From assembly GCA_036376135.1 (NCBI GenBank), contig DASVAW010000159.1, forward strand, positions 1-64,000: a stretch of 64,000 bases of DNA, in the 5' to 3' direction. The notes below the pieces were generated by a model. That model did not search any database. It was not told where the DNA came from and saw nothing but the letters and a program-made list of their open reading frames with translations. The translations under genes were made by a program, and so were the position numbers. Shown here piece by piece: positions 35,932 through 44,985 of this stretch (positions within the stretch are counted from its first letter, which is position 1; the number at the start of each line of letters is the position of its first letter). This stretch comes from Candidatus Polarisedimenticolaceae bacterium (GTDB taxonomy: Bacteria; Acidobacteriota; Polarisedimenticolia; Polarisedimenticolales; DASRJG01).

Positions 35932-37113
35932 TTACCCCAGGAACTCGCGCAGGTCCTTGCACTCCTGAGCCTGCTGGATCTTCTTCAGCGCCGTGGCTTC
36001 GATCTGCCGCACCCGCTCGCGGCTGAGGCCCATCACGCGGCCGATCTCCTCGAGCGTGAACGGCATGTCGCGTCCGATGCCGAAGCGAAGGCGGATGATC
36101 TCGATCTCCCGCGGGTTCAGCACGCGCAGCGTCGCCTCGATCTTCTCGCGGAGCTCCCGATCGACCGTCTTCTCGAGGGGAGACGGGGCGTTCGGGTCGG
36201 CGACGAAGCGAAGCAGGCTCGGCGCGTCGTCGTCCGCGGAGAGCTCGTCGAGCGCCTGCGGCTCCTGGACGACGCCGAGGATCTCCTCGACCTTCGCGAC
36301 CGGCATCCGGAGCTTCTTCGCGATCTCCGGCGGGGTCGGCTTGCGGCCGAGAGTCTCGCCGAGCTCCCGGCTGACGCGGGCGATCTTCTTGATCTTCTCG
36401 TTGACGTGCACCGGAATGCGGATGATCCGCGCCTTGTCCGCGATCGCCCGCTCGATGGCCTGCTTGATCCACCAGTACGCGTACGTCGAGAACTTGTTGC
36501 CGCGCTCGTATTCGAACTTCTCGACGGCCTTCATCAGGCCGATGTTCCCCTCCTGGATCAGGTCCATGAAGGAGATCCCGTGGTTCAGGTACTTCTTGGC
36601 GATGTGGACCACGAGGCGGAGGTTCGCCAGGATCAGCGCGTCACGGGCATGGTCGACGTGGCGCTTGTGCTCGCGCCCCTCGCGCAGGACCAGCGAGACC
36701 TTGGGCTCGCGGTGCTCCCGCTCGTACCGGACGAGCCGGCCCCAGAAGGTCTCGAGGTCGTCGAGCGGCCACTCGCGCCCGCGCTTGGGACCGTCCTGGT
36801 CCCCTTCGAGCACGTAGTCCCGGACGTGTACGGGGAGCTTCACCGCGAGCTTCGCGAGCCCCTCACGCCCCTCCTGAAGCTCACGCGCCAGGGCGACTTC
36901 CTTGTGCTCGTCGATGAGCGGGGTCGCACCCATCTCCCGCAGGTAGATCGGGAGGATCGCCGCCGTCGGACGATCGGTTTCGGTCGCCGGAGCGTTCTTC
37001 CGCCGGCGGGCGGCCCTCTGCGCGGCCTCGATCTCGGCCTGCGCCTCGGCCACCGCGTCCGCGGCGTTCGGGTCGAACTCGACCATCTCGTCCAGTGTCA
37101 TCTTGCGCGCCAT
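35932..37113 (-). CDS. Sigma-70 family RNA polymerase sigma factor (RpoD/RpoS-like)
   Basis: The 393-aa protein has region 1.2 (LPIYLREMGATPLIDEHKE) and a 70-residue insert. Region 2 follows (ANLRLVVHIAKKYLNHGISFMDLIQEGNIGLM, FSTYAYWWIKQAIERAI), then region 3 and region 4 (RLRFGIG, TLEEIGRVMGLSRERVRQIE). Regions 2.3-2.4 and 4.2 are near consensus, so it should recognise TTGACA/TATAAT promoters. It lacks region 1.1, which separates it from a typical primary RpoD and suggests a group 2 (RpoS-like) factor. The ATG at 37113 with GGAGAG upstream is chosen over upstream in-frame codons in the noncoding gap. Confidence 0.9.
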   Translation of the reverse strand: MARKMTLDEMVEFDPNAADAVAEAQAEIEAAQRAARRRKNAPATETDRPTAAILPIYLREMGATPLIDEHKEVALARELQEGREGLAKLAVKLPVHVRDYVLEGDQDGPKRGREWPLDDLETFWGRLVRYEREHREPKVSLVLREGREHKRHVDHARDALILANLRLVVHIAKKYLNHGISFMDLIQEGNIGLMKAVEKFEYERGNKFSTYAYWWIKQAIERAIADKARIIRIPVHVNEKIKKIARVSRELGETLGRKPTPPEIAKKLRMPVAKVEEILGVVQEPQALDELSADDDAPSLLRFVADPNAPSPLEKTVDRELREKIEATLRVLNPREIEIIRLRFGIGRDMPFTLEEIGRVMGLSRERVRQIEATALKKIQQAQECKDLREFLG

Positions 37114-37395
37114 GAACTCTCCGAAAGAAAAATACCGATTCGGGACTCCAAACCAATGAAAGATCCGCGCCAGCCCGGTCCACGGGCGAACCACGTCCAA
37201 CGGTGTCGGAAAAACGGCGCGAACGTGATGGAATTCCCGAACTCCCCCGTGCCGCGTCGATGTCGCTGTCACCGCATCGCGCGCAATTAACCACTCCAAG
37301 TTGGCCGAGTTACAGCGCTCGCGCGAAAAGTGCGCCGTTGTGACGTGTCCCGTTCCCTCCACGTGTGCTACGGTGCGCCGTTTCCCGAGGAACGG

Positions 37396-38310
37396 ATGCG
37401 TACCGTCCGCGTGGCCTTGGCCCAGATCGCCCCGAAACTCGGGGACCTTCCAGCGAATCTCGCCCTCCATCTCGACTTCGTGCGCAGGGCCCGCCGTGAA
37501 CGGGCGCAACTCGTGGTGTTTCCGGAGCTTTCCCTCACGGGGTACCTCCTCCGGGACCAGGTTCCGGAGGTGGCGGTGCGGCTCGACGACCGTCGCCTCA
37601 CCCCGCTCCTCAAGGCCTCGAACGGAGTCGACATCCTCTTCGGCGGCGTGGAGGAGGCAGATGGGCACCGGTTCCACAACGCCGCCGTGTACCTCTCGAA
37701 GGGACGGGTCGTCCACGTCCACCGCAAGGTCTACCTCCCCACGTACGGGATGTTCGACGAGGGTCGCGACTTCGCGGCCGGGGACCGCATCCGGTCGTTC
37801 GACGCTCCGTTCGGACGCGCGGGCTCTTTGATCTGCGAGGATGCCTGGCACCCCTCGACGGCCTGGCTTCTCGCCCTCGAGGGTGCGGAGATCCTGTTCG
37901 TCCAATCGGCGGGCCCCACCCGCGGGGCGCGCAAAGGGCGCGGGGTCACGAGCGTCGGGGTCTGGAACGACCTCGTCCGCGTGACGGCGCAGTTCCAGAC
38001 CGCGTTCGTCGTGTACGTCAATCGCGTCGGGTATGAAGACGGTCTGAACTTCGGGGGCGGATCGATCGCCGTCGACCCGTTCGGCCGCACGGTGACCTCG
38101 CTCGACGCCCTCGATCCCGGACTCGCGGTCGCGGAGCTCGACGCCGAAGTCCTCCGGCGGGCGCGCACCGCTTACCCCCTGCTTCGCGACGAGAACCTCG
38201 ACCTCGCGTGGCGGGAACTGGACCGCATCCGAACCGAGCGATACGCCCTGCCCGATCGCGAGGCACCGGCCGAACCGTCCCCGCTCCGACGGCGATCGCT
38301 TCGCCGATGA
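37396..38310 (+). CDS. Nitrilase-fold amidohydrolase, probable glutaminase partner of NadE
   Basis: The 304-aa carbon-nitrogen hydrolase has the catalytic triad in PELSLTGY (Glu42), HRKVYLPTYG (Lys near 109) and LICEDAWHPS (Cys near 145). The EGRDF and GGGS blocks match the glutaminase domain of glutamine-dependent NAD synthetases. Its stop overlaps the start of an NAD synthetase gene, so the two probably make a split two-subunit enzyme. The ATG at 37396 has GAGGAA upstream. The 282-base divergent gap before it holds no gene. Confidence 0.9.
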   Translation: MRTVRVALAQIAPKLGDLPANLALHLDFVRRARRERAQLVVFPELSLTGYLLRDQVPEVAVRLDDRRLTPLLKASNGVDILFGGVEEADGHRFHNAAVYLSKGRVVHVHRKVYLPTYGMFDEGRDFAAGDRIRSFDAPFGRAGSLICEDAWHPSTAWLLALEGAEILFVQSAGPTRGARKGRGVTSVGVWNDLVRVTAQFQTAFVVYVNRVGYEDGLNFGGGSIAVDPFGRTVTSLDALDPGLAVAELDAEVLRRARTAYPLLRDENLDLAWRELDRIRTERYALPDREAPAEPSPLRRRSLRR

Positions 38311-39143
38311 ACGTCGCTCCCGAGCCCGACCTCACGATCGACCCCGAGGCGAGCTGCCGGATCCTCGAGGGATTCCTGGCGTCGGAGATCCGGCGGACGG
38401 GGGCTCGCCGCGCGGTGTTCGGCCTCTCGGGGGGGCTCGACTCCGCCGTGGTGGCGCACCTCGCCGTGCGGGCGCTCGGCCCCGCCGCGGTCACCCCGGT
38501 GCTCCTCCCCTACCGGAGCAGCAGCGCCGCATCCGTCCACGACGCCGAGAAGATCGTCGCGCAGCTCGGCGTGGTCGCGGAACGCGTGGACATCTCGCCG
38601 ATCGTCGACGGATTCCTCGCGACCACCCCCTCCCCCGGAAGGCTGAGGCTCGGAAACGCGATGGCGCGCGCGCGCATGATCGTGCTCTACGACCGGTCGG
38701 CGGAGCTCGGCGCGCTCGTCGTGGGGACGAGCAACAAGACGGAGCTCCTCCTCGGATACGGGACGCTGCACGGGGACCTCGCGAGCGCCCTCAATCCGCT
38801 AGGGGACCTCTACAAGACGCAGGTCCGACAGCTCGCCGCCTGGCTCGACGTGCCCGCGTCCATCCGTCGGAAGCCCCCTTCCGCCGACCTCTGGCCCGAC
38901 CAGTCGGACGAGGACGAGCTGGGGTTCTCCTACGGGGACGTCGATCAGGTGCTCGCGCTCCTCGTGGACGGGCGTCTCGGCCGCGACGCGATCGTGAAGC
39001 GCGGCTGGGACCGGAAGTTCGTGGACCGTGTCGAGCGTCTGCTGGTCCGGATGCAGTTCAAACGCCGCCCGCCGGTCATCGCGAAGGTGTCGACCCGCTC
39101 CCTGGGGTGGGACTTCCGCTACCCGAGGGACTGGCGAACGTGA
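38307..39143 (+). CDS. nadE: NAD+ synthetase, ammonia-lyase subunit
   Basis: The 278-aa protein has the PP-loop ATP site SGGLDSAV (about 40-47), VGTSNKTELLLGYGT and KPPSADLWPDQSDEDELGFSY, all NadE signatures. It amidates deamido-NAD using ammonia, here likely channelled from the nitrilase-like partner. It overlaps that gene by four bases (ATGA). The last 68 bases overlap the convergent heme-protein gene. Confidence 0.95.
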   Translation: MNVAPEPDLTIDPEASCRILEGFLASEIRRTGARRAVFGLSGGLDSAVVAHLAVRALGPAAVTPVLLPYRSSSAASVHDAEKIVAQLGVVAERVDISPIVDGFLATTPSPGRLRLGNAMARARMIVLYDRSAELGALVVGTSNKTELLLGYGTLHGDLASALNPLGDLYKTQVRQLAAWLDVPASIRRKPPSADLWPDQSDEDELGFSYGDVDQVLALLVDGRLGRDAIVKRGWDRKFVDRVERLLVRMQFKRRPPVIAKVSTRSLGWDFRYPRDWRT

Positions 39144-39522
39144 TCCCGGCGGCCTCGAGGTGGCATCCCCTGCACCCCTTGATCACCCCGTAGAAGTGCG
39201 GTCCGAACGCTTCGAGGTCGCCTCGCGCCGCGAGCTCGCGGGCGAGATCGAGCTGTCGGTGGAAGGCGAGATCGAACGTCACCGTCTTCTCGCCGAAGTC
39301 GGCCTTCGCGTCCTGGTCGATGCGACGGCAGGCGGCCTCGATGCGATCGAGCGCCGCTCGGGTCCCGTTCGCGTCGTTCCGGAGCAGCGCGTCGAGGGCC
39401 GCTCCCATCGCGCGCTGCATCGCTTCGGCGTCCTCATGGAGCCGGCGGGGCGCGGGCGGATCCCCGGCGAAGGACGCGAGAACGCCCAGGAGCAACGCGG
39501 CGGCGACGGCGGTCTTGCGCAT
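39076..39522 (-). CDS. Periplasmic c-type heme protein (cytochrome c-prime-like)
   Basis: The 148-aa protein has a signal peptide (MRKTAVAAALLLGVLASFAG), about four amphipathic helices, and CRGCH near residues 115-119. A single heme motif at the end of a helical bundle is the plan of class II cytochromes c. A 28-residue Ser/Pro/Gly-rich tail follows the heme motif and is encoded antisense to nadE, so the tail may be recent. No electron-transfer partner is adjacent. Confidence 0.7.
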   Translation of the reverse strand: MRKTAVAAALLLGVLASFAGDPPAPRRLHEDAEAMQRAMGAALDALLRNDANGTRAALDRIEAACRRIDQDAKADFGEKTVTFDLAFHRQLDLARELAARGDLEAFGPHFYGVIKGCRGCHLEAAGITFASPSGSGSPTPGSGSTPSR

Positions 39523-39593
39523 GGACGGGGCCTCCGGAACGAGCGTCGAAGATACGCTAGGCTGCATCTTGGCGCATCCGGTCCGGAGGTTTC

Positions 39594-40442
39594 TTGAGCG
39601 GCACGTTGCACGTGGTGGCCACCCCGATCGGGAATCTGGACGATCTGTCCCCCAGGGCCGTCGAGACCCTGCGGCGGTGCGCGAAGGTCGCCTGCGAGGA
39701 CACGCGCCGCACCGGCGGCCTCCTGGCGCGGTTCGGCGTGGAGACGCCGATGCTCTCCCTGCACAAGTTCAACGAGGCGGAGCGCATCGAAGCGATCCTC
39801 GGGCTGCTCGCGGAAGGGCGGGAGGTGGCGCTGGTCTCCGACGGCGGCACGCCGGGAATCTCGGATCCCGGTGCGTGGCTCGTGCGCGCCGCGATCGAAG
39901 CCGGACACCGCGTCTCGCCGGTCCCCGGCCCCTCCGCCGTCGCCGCGCTCCTCTCCGCGGCGGGCCTTCCCGCCGACCGCTACGTCTTCGACGGGTTCCT
40001 CCCCCCCCGGGAAGGGGAGCGCCGGCGCCGGCTCCGCGAGTTGCGAGCGGAAACGCGAACGGTCGTGGTGTTCGAAGCGCCCCACCGCCTCCGCGACGCG
40101 CTTCGCGACGTCGCGGAGGTCTTCGGTGGACGAACGATCGTCCTCGGGCGGGAGCTGACGAAGATCCACGAGACGATCCTGCGGGCGAGCGCGTCCGAGC
40201 TTCTGGCGAGGCTGGGGGACGGCGACATCCTCGGGGAGGTCGTCCTCGCGATCGCGGGCCACGAGGTGCTCGGCGACGGCCCTTCGGGCGAGGACGAATC
40301 GGCCGCCCGGATCCGTGCCGTCTGGTCCGCCGCGTGCGCCGCGACGGCCGACCGTCGTGCGTCGCTGAAGGCGGCCGCGAAGGAACTCGGGCTCAAGCGC
40401 GCCGAACTGCAGCGCCGGCTCGCCGAGCTCGGCGAGCGCTGA
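39594..40442 (+). CDS. rsmI: 16S rRNA 2'-O-ribose C1402 methyltransferase
   Basis: The 282-aa protein is a tetrapyrrole-methylase-fold enzyme with VATPIGNLDDLSPRA, ACEDTRRTGGLL, VSDGGTPGISDPG, PVPGPSAVAALLSAAG and FDGFLPPREGERRRRL, all RsmI signatures. A C-terminal helical domain (about 235-282) is present. It methylates the ribose of C1402 in 16S rRNA. The start codon is TTG at 39594, supported by GGAGG seven bases upstream. Confidence 0.96.
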   Translation: MSGTLHVVATPIGNLDDLSPRAVETLRRCAKVACEDTRRTGGLLARFGVETPMLSLHKFNEAERIEAILGLLAEGREVALVSDGGTPGISDPGAWLVRAAIEAGHRVSPVPGPSAVAALLSAAGLPADRYVFDGFLPPREGERRRRLRELRAETRTVVVFEAPHRLRDALRDVAEVFGGRTIVLGRELTKIHETILRASASELLARLGDGDILGEVVLAIAGHEVLGDGPSGEDESAARIRAVWSAACAATADRRASLKAAAKELGLKRAELQRRLAELGER

Positions 40443-40450
40443 CCGCGCGG

Positions 40451-41185
40451 TCAGGACACGACGGGGAGCCCGTCGGGAGGTCCGCCCTCGGGGGTGGGGC
40501 CGTTTTTGATCGAACACCCGGAGCAGCCGCTTCCCTTCTTGGCGGGGCGGGCGTCCGGGTCGTACTCGTACTTCAGACAACACATCAGGCGCCCGCACAT
40601 CCCGGAGATCTTGGACGGATTGAGCGAGAGGCCCTGCGACTTCGCCATCTTGATCGAGATGGGGTCGAACTTCTTGAGGAACGAGGAGCAGCACAGGGAG
40701 TGGCCGCAGGGACCCATCCCGCCGCGCATCCCGGCGTCCTCGCGGTCGCCGATCTGCCGCAGCTCGACCCGGGTGTGGAATCTCGCGGCAAGGTCGCGGA
40801 CGAGATCGCGGAAGTCCACGCGCCCCTCGGCGGTGAAATGGAACGTGAGCTTGCGCCCGTCGAGCTGCTGCTCGACCTTTCCCAGCTTCATGGCGAGGCG
40901 GCGCTCGGCGATCCGCTCGCGGCAATACGCCGTCGCATCGCGCTCGGCGATCGATTTGCGTGAGAAGGCCTCTTCGTCCTCGACGGTCGCGCGCCGCAGC
41001 AGGCGCGGAAGGCGGGCGCCCGGCGCATAGTGGGGATTGGCGAGCACGGGGGCGACGACCGTCCCGAATTCGACCGTCCCCTCGTGGTCGACGAGGCAGG
41101 ACTCCCCCACCTCGAGCTCGTGACCGGCGGGATCGCACGGCCGCGGCCGGACCGACGAAGCGAGGCGGACCGTGATGACATCCAT
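40451..41185 (-). CDS. PSP1 / RicT (YaaT)-like protein
   Basis: The 244-aa protein carries the PSP1 C-terminal domain with the cysteine-rich core GPCGHSLCCSSFLKKFDPIS and ISGMCGRLMCCLKYE (about 155-205). A second Cys pair (GCSGCS) is near the end. In B. subtilis the relative RicT belongs to a Fe-S complex affecting RNA processing; the function here is unknown. I chose the internal ATG at 41185 over the upstream open frame because the family starts there. Confidence 0.85.
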   Translation of the reverse strand: MDVITVRLASSVRPRPCDPAGHELEVGESCLVDHEGTVEFGTVVAPVLANPHYAPGARLPRLLRRATVEDEEAFSRKSIAERDATAYCRERIAERRLAMKLGKVEQQLDGRKLTFHFTAEGRVDFRDLVRDLAARFHTRVELRQIGDREDAGMRGGMGPCGHSLCCSSFLKKFDPISIKMAKSQGLSLNPSKISGMCGRLMCCLKYEYDPDARPAKKGSGCSGCSIKNGPTPEGGPPDGLPVVS

Positions 41186-41256
41186 CGGGTGTGGCTCCGC
41201 GCGGACTATACCGCGTAGACTCCGCGATCCCGCAGCAATCACGACTCGGAGGACCG

Positions 41257-41745
41257 ATGACCGCCGCCCGGGACCGCTCGAAGGAGAAGGAGGAGCCCAC
41301 CCTCGCCCGGAACCGTTCGGCCTCCCACGAGTACCACCTGCTCGACCGCTGGGAGGCCGGGATCGTGCTGAGCGGCCCGGAGGTGAAGTCGGCGCGGGCG
41401 GGACAGGTCAATCTCAAGGGGGCCTACGCCCGGGTGCGCGACGGCGAGATCTTCCTCCTGGATGCGCATTTCAGCCCCTACGAGCAGGCCCCCGCCTCGA
41501 CGCTCGACCCCACGCGGGACCGCAAGCTCCTCCTGCATGCGCACGAGATCCGCAAGATCGAGAAGGCCGTCGCCGACGAGGGCACGACCCTCGTGCCCCT
41601 GCGCCTCTACGCCAGAGGCGGGCGCATCAAGGTCGAGCTCGCGCTCGGGAGAGGGAAGAAGGGACCGGACAAGAGGGACGCGATCCGGGAGCGCGACGTC
41701 AAGCGGGAGATGGATCGGGAGCGGGGCGCCCGTCGCGTGAAGTGA
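41257..41745 (+). CDS. smpB: SsrA-binding protein SmpB
   Basis: The 162-aa protein shows the SmpB core: NRSASHEYHLLDRWEAGIVL, GPEVKSARAGQVNLKGAYA, DAHFSPYE and LLLHAHEI. A basic C-terminal tail is present. It carries tmRNA to stalled ribosomes for trans-translation. A perfect ribosome site (CGGAGG) precedes the ATG. No ssrA gene was recognised in the window. Confidence 0.97.
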   Translation: MTAARDRSKEKEEPTLARNRSASHEYHLLDRWEAGIVLSGPEVKSARAGQVNLKGAYARVRDGEIFLLDAHFSPYEQAPASTLDPTRDRKLLLHAHEIRKIEKAVADEGTTLVPLRLYARGGRIKVELALGRGKKGPDKRDAIRERDVKREMDRERGARRVK

Positions 41746-41754
41746 CGGGCACGC

Positions 41755-42411
41755 TCAGGGCGCGACGCCCGGCTTGAGCACCAGCTGCTTCAGCTCGGCG
41801 CTGTTCCCGGCGGCGTCGGCCTGGACCAGGACCGCCGCGTTCGCGCCCTGGGTCGCGGGGATCTCGATCGACGCCTCGACCGTCCCGTCGGCGCCCGTGG
41901 CCCCGGAGAACAGCTCCTTCGGTTTCTCGCGGGTCGTCAGCAGCTTCACGACGATCTTCGCGCCCGCGACCGGCCGATCGGAGGCCTCCGCGATGACGCG
42001 GAACCGGAGGGTGGGCTTCGTGCCCTCCTCGAGCGCGGGTTGCCCCTCGATCTCGAGGCGGATCTGCTCGAGTCCGACCTCGCGCGAGAGGAAGTCGAGC
42101 ACGACGTCGTCGAGGCTTCGGTTGGTGATGATGTTGTAGCCGAACGGCTTCGGCCCCTCCGGATCGAACCGGCCCGAGACGATCTCCCGGATGAGCGCCT
42201 GGTGTTGCGCCTCCATCCGCTTCTGGACCTCCGCCTCGGGAACGGTGCCGCCCCGGACCAGCTCCGCGTAGGAGTCGCGCCGCGTCGTCACGATCTCGCC
42301 GCCGGTGTACACGAGGCTCTCGATCGTCGGGTTGGACGCGCCCTTGTCCTCGGTCTGGACGTGGAAGACGCGGCCGTCGTACTGGACGTCGGTGTTGTAG
42401 CCCGTGATCAT
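41755..42411 (-). CDS. Conserved hypothetical protein
   Basis: The 218-aa protein has no signal peptide. It opens MITGYNTDVQYDGRVFHVQTEDKG, which I associate with a family of unknown function in Acidobacteria and relatives. The N-terminal 110 residues are mixed alpha/beta. The rest (about 115-215) looks like an Ig-like beta-sandwich (ALEEGTKPTLRFRV, ASIEIPATQGANAAV). It is divergent from the ABC exporter and convergent with smpB. Function unknown. Confidence 0.7.
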   Translation of the reverse strand: MITGYNTDVQYDGRVFHVQTEDKGASNPTIESLVYTGGEIVTTRRDSYAELVRGGTVPEAEVQKRMEAQHQALIREIVSGRFDPEGPKPFGYNIITNRSLDDVVLDFLSREVGLEQIRLEIEGQPALEEGTKPTLRFRVIAEASDRPVAGAKIVVKLLTTREKPKELFSGATGADGTVEASIEIPATQGANAAVLVQADAAGNSAELKQLVLKPGVAP

Positions 42412-42525
42412 CGCGGCGAAAGGTATCGGCGCGGCGGAAGAGGTGTCAAGCGCGCGTTGGGGCCGGGAACTTCCCCGGCCGGCGGCCGTATACACTGCGC
42501 ATTCGCTGCAGGAGGAGGGACTCCC

Positions 42526-43458
42526 ATGGACCACGCCGTCGCCATCCGCGACGTCGTCAAGACGTTCGGTGAGCACCGCGCCGTCGACGGGGTGTCGTTC
42601 GACATCCCCCGGGGCTCGACGTTCGGCCTGATCGGGCCCAACGGCGCCGGAAAGACGACGACGATCCGCATGATCCTGGACATCATCCGCCCCGACTCGG
42701 GGGAGGTTCGCGTACTCGGCAAGAGCCACGGCGACGGCGTCCGCCGTCATGTGGGTTACCTCCCCGAGGAGCGCGGGCTCTACCGCAAGATGAAGGTCCT
42801 CGACATGCTCGAGTTCGCGGGGACCCTTCGCGGCGCCCGGCCCCCGGCCGCCCGGAAGGAAGCCTCCGAGTGGCTCGAGAAGCTCGAGCTCCAGGGGTGG
42901 GCGCAGAAGAAGGTCGAGGAGCTCTCGAAGGGGATGCAGCAGAAGGTGCAGTTCATCGGCGCCGTGCTCGGAAAGCCGGAGCTGCTCATCCTCGACGAGC
43001 CGTTCTCGGGGATGGACCCGGTGAACCAGAACACCTTCAAGAACGCGATCCTCGAGCTTCGGCGGTCGGGCGCGACCGTCCTGTTCTCCACCCACCAGAT
43101 GGAGACCGCGGAGCGACTCTGCGACTCCATCGCGTTGATCGACAAGGGAGCGCTCGTCCTCTACGGGCCGCTCGCGGAGGTCAAGGCGGGTTTCGGCAAG
43201 AACTCGGTGCTCCTGGAGTTCGAGGGAGACGCCACCTTCCTCGGCAGGACCCCTGGAGTCTCGAGCATCGACGATTACGGCCGCTGGGTCGAGATCCGCC
43301 TCGAGACGGGGGCCGATCCCCAGGCGATCCTGCGCGCCGCCGCGGAGCGCCTGCGCATCCTGAAGTTCGAGATCGTCGCGCCGACGCTGCACAACATCTT
43401 CATCGAGAAGGTCGGCGCGCAGAAGGACACGGTCCTCGAGAGGGTCGGCGATGCATAA
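42526..43458 (+). CDS. ABC exporter ATP-binding protein, NatA-like
   Basis: The 310-aa ATPase has Walker A GPNGAGKTTTIRM (about 38-50), signature LSKGMQQKVQF, Walker B LLILDEPFSGMDP, and the switch His in STHQMETAE. A C-terminal beta-rich domain is present (about 225-310). It is the partner of the following ABC-2 permease; relatives extrude Na+ or drugs. The ATG has GGAGGAGGG upstream. It overlaps the permease gene by eight bases. Confidence 0.94.
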   Translation: MDHAVAIRDVVKTFGEHRAVDGVSFDIPRGSTFGLIGPNGAGKTTTIRMILDIIRPDSGEVRVLGKSHGDGVRRHVGYLPEERGLYRKMKVLDMLEFAGTLRGARPPAARKEASEWLEKLELQGWAQKKVEELSKGMQQKVQFIGAVLGKPELLILDEPFSGMDPVNQNTFKNAILELRRSGATVLFSTHQMETAERLCDSIALIDKGALVLYGPLAEVKAGFGKNSVLLEFEGDATFLGRTPGVSSIDDYGRWVEIRLETGADPQAILRAAAERLRILKFEIVAPTLHNIFIEKVGAQKDTVLERVGDA

Positions 43459-44725
43459 CATCCTGATGATCGTCCGCCGCGAGTACCGCGAGCGGGTCCG
43501 CAAGCCCTCATTCTGGATCGGCACCCTCCTCTTCCCGACCCTGATGATCGGGATGATCTTCGCCCAGCTCGGGTTCGCGATGCTCGAGTCGCAGGAGACG
43601 CTGCGCATCGCCCTCGTGGACCAGACGGGCCGCCTTCACGCCGCGGCGGACCTCGCTCTGGCCGACAACAAGCTGAAGAACGGCGAGCGTCAGTACGAGC
43701 TTCTGCAGGAGTCGGTGGAGGGCGGCGCGGAAGCCGCGTTCCAGCGCTTGCGCCCCAAGGTCCTCAGCGGCGAGCTGTTCGGCGTCCTGACGGTCGGCGA
43801 GAACATCGACGCCGACGACAACGTGCACTACTACACCAAGAACGTCGGCAACGCCGACGCGACGAGGGACCTCGAACGGGCGCTGTCCCGGGCGTTGCTG
43901 GAGCTGCGCATCGAGCGAGCCTCGTTGAGCGTGACCCCGGACCAGATCGCCAAGCTCACCAAACGCGTCGAGGCCCAGACCGTGCAGGTCTCCGAGGAGG
44001 GGGAATCCAGACGAGGCTTCTTCTCGGCCTATTTTTCCACCTTCATTTTCGTTCTGCTCCTCTACATGTCGCTCCTGATCTACGGGATCATGATGCTGCA
44101 GGGCGTCCTCGAGGAGAAGTCGAGCCGCATCATGGAGGTCCTGCTCGGATCGGTTTCCCCGACCGAGCTGATGACCGGGAAGATCCTCGGGATCGGCGCC
44201 GTCGGGCTCACGCAGGTCCTCCTTTACGCGCTGACGGCGGGTGCCGCCCGCGCATGGATCCTGGCGCGCGGAGCCGGCGGCGACATGCAGGGCTTCGTGG
44301 AGGGTTTCAGCCCCCTCAAGCTCGTCTTCTTCGTGTTGTTCTTCGTCCTGGGCTACTTCCTCTACGTCTCGCTGTTCGCGGCCATCGGTTCCGTCTGCAA
44401 CTCGATGGAGGAGGCGCAGAACCTCCAGACTCCCGTCGTGATGTGCCTCGTGATTCCGATGATCGCCACGTTCCTGCTGCTCAAGCAGCCGGACTCGACG
44501 GCGTCGATCGTGTTCTCCCTGATCCCGATGTTCACCCCGATGGTCATGTTCATGCGGATCATGGTCCTGACCCCGCCGTGGTGGCAGATCGCGCTCTCGC
44601 TCGTGCTCATGGTGGGAACGATCTGGCTGGTCTTCCGCGGCGTCGCGAAGGTCTTCCGCATCGGCGTGCTGATGTACGGGAAGCGCCCGACGATCCCGGA
44701 GATCTTCCGCTGGGCGCGAAGCTGA
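43451..44725 (+). CDS. ABC-2 type permease, NatB/YhaP-like
   Basis: The 424-aa protein has one N-terminal helix (about 22-42), a large periplasmic domain (about 45-190) and five or six C-terminal helices. MLQGVLEEKSSRIMEVLLGSVSPTELMTGKI marks the NatB-like family. Together with the upstream ATPase it forms a complete exporter of unknown substrate. It ends before a strong hairpin. Confidence 0.92.
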   Translation: MHNILMIVRREYRERVRKPSFWIGTLLFPTLMIGMIFAQLGFAMLESQETLRIALVDQTGRLHAAADLALADNKLKNGERQYELLQESVEGGAEAAFQRLRPKVLSGELFGVLTVGENIDADDNVHYYTKNVGNADATRDLERALSRALLELRIERASLSVTPDQIAKLTKRVEAQTVQVSEEGESRRGFFSAYFSTFIFVLLLYMSLLIYGIMMLQGVLEEKSSRIMEVLLGSVSPTELMTGKILGIGAVGLTQVLLYALTAGAARAWILARGAGGDMQGFVEGFSPLKLVFFVLFFVLGYFLYVSLFAAIGSVCNSMEEAQNLQTPVVMCLVIPMIATFLLLKQPDSTASIVFSLIPMFTPMVMFMRIMVLTPPWWQIALSLVLMVGTIWLVFRGVAKVFRIGVLMYGKRPTIPEIFRWARS

Positions 44726-44740
44726 TCGACAACGTCGGGC

Positions 44741-44798
44741 GCGGGCCGGAGCCGCCTCCTCGAAGTCTCCGGCCCGCGTCCGGCGGCTTCAGCCGCCG
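44741..44798 (+). terminator. Tandem hairpins after the ABC exporter genes
   Basis: An 11-bp perfect stem (44741-44751 with 44767-44777) is followed by a second stem (GGCGGCT/AGCCGCC, about 44782-44797). No T run follows, so termination may be weak or Rho-assisted. The rest of the 260-base gap to top6B is GC-rich and holds no gene I can see. Confidence 0.45.
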
Positions 44799-44966
44799 GC
44801 GCCGAGGGTCCCGTTCCCGCACCGGTCGGCCGGAAGCACCATGCTCCGCGCCGCGCGCCCCGGACAAGCGCAAGGGTCCGGCCAGATCGGAAGGCGCGCC
44901 GCCGCGCTCCCGGCGCCCGAGGAGCGTCCGCCGACGGACGTGAACGGCGTCCGCGCGTACCCGCGT

Positions 44967-44975
44967 TGCTAGAAT
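44967..44975 (+). promoter_or_regulatory. Extended -10 promoter of top6B
   Basis: TGCTAGAAT matches the extended -10 form TGnTAnAAT. Transcription should start near 44982, only a few bases before the ATG at 44986. No convincing -35 box is needed or seen. Confidence 0.45.
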
Positions 44976-44985
44976 GCGCGACCGC

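Noticed and set aside
37114-37905. N-terminal extension of the sigma factor
   Set aside because: It crosses the divergent promoter gap and is antisense to the nitrilase gene; a good ribosome site supports 37113.
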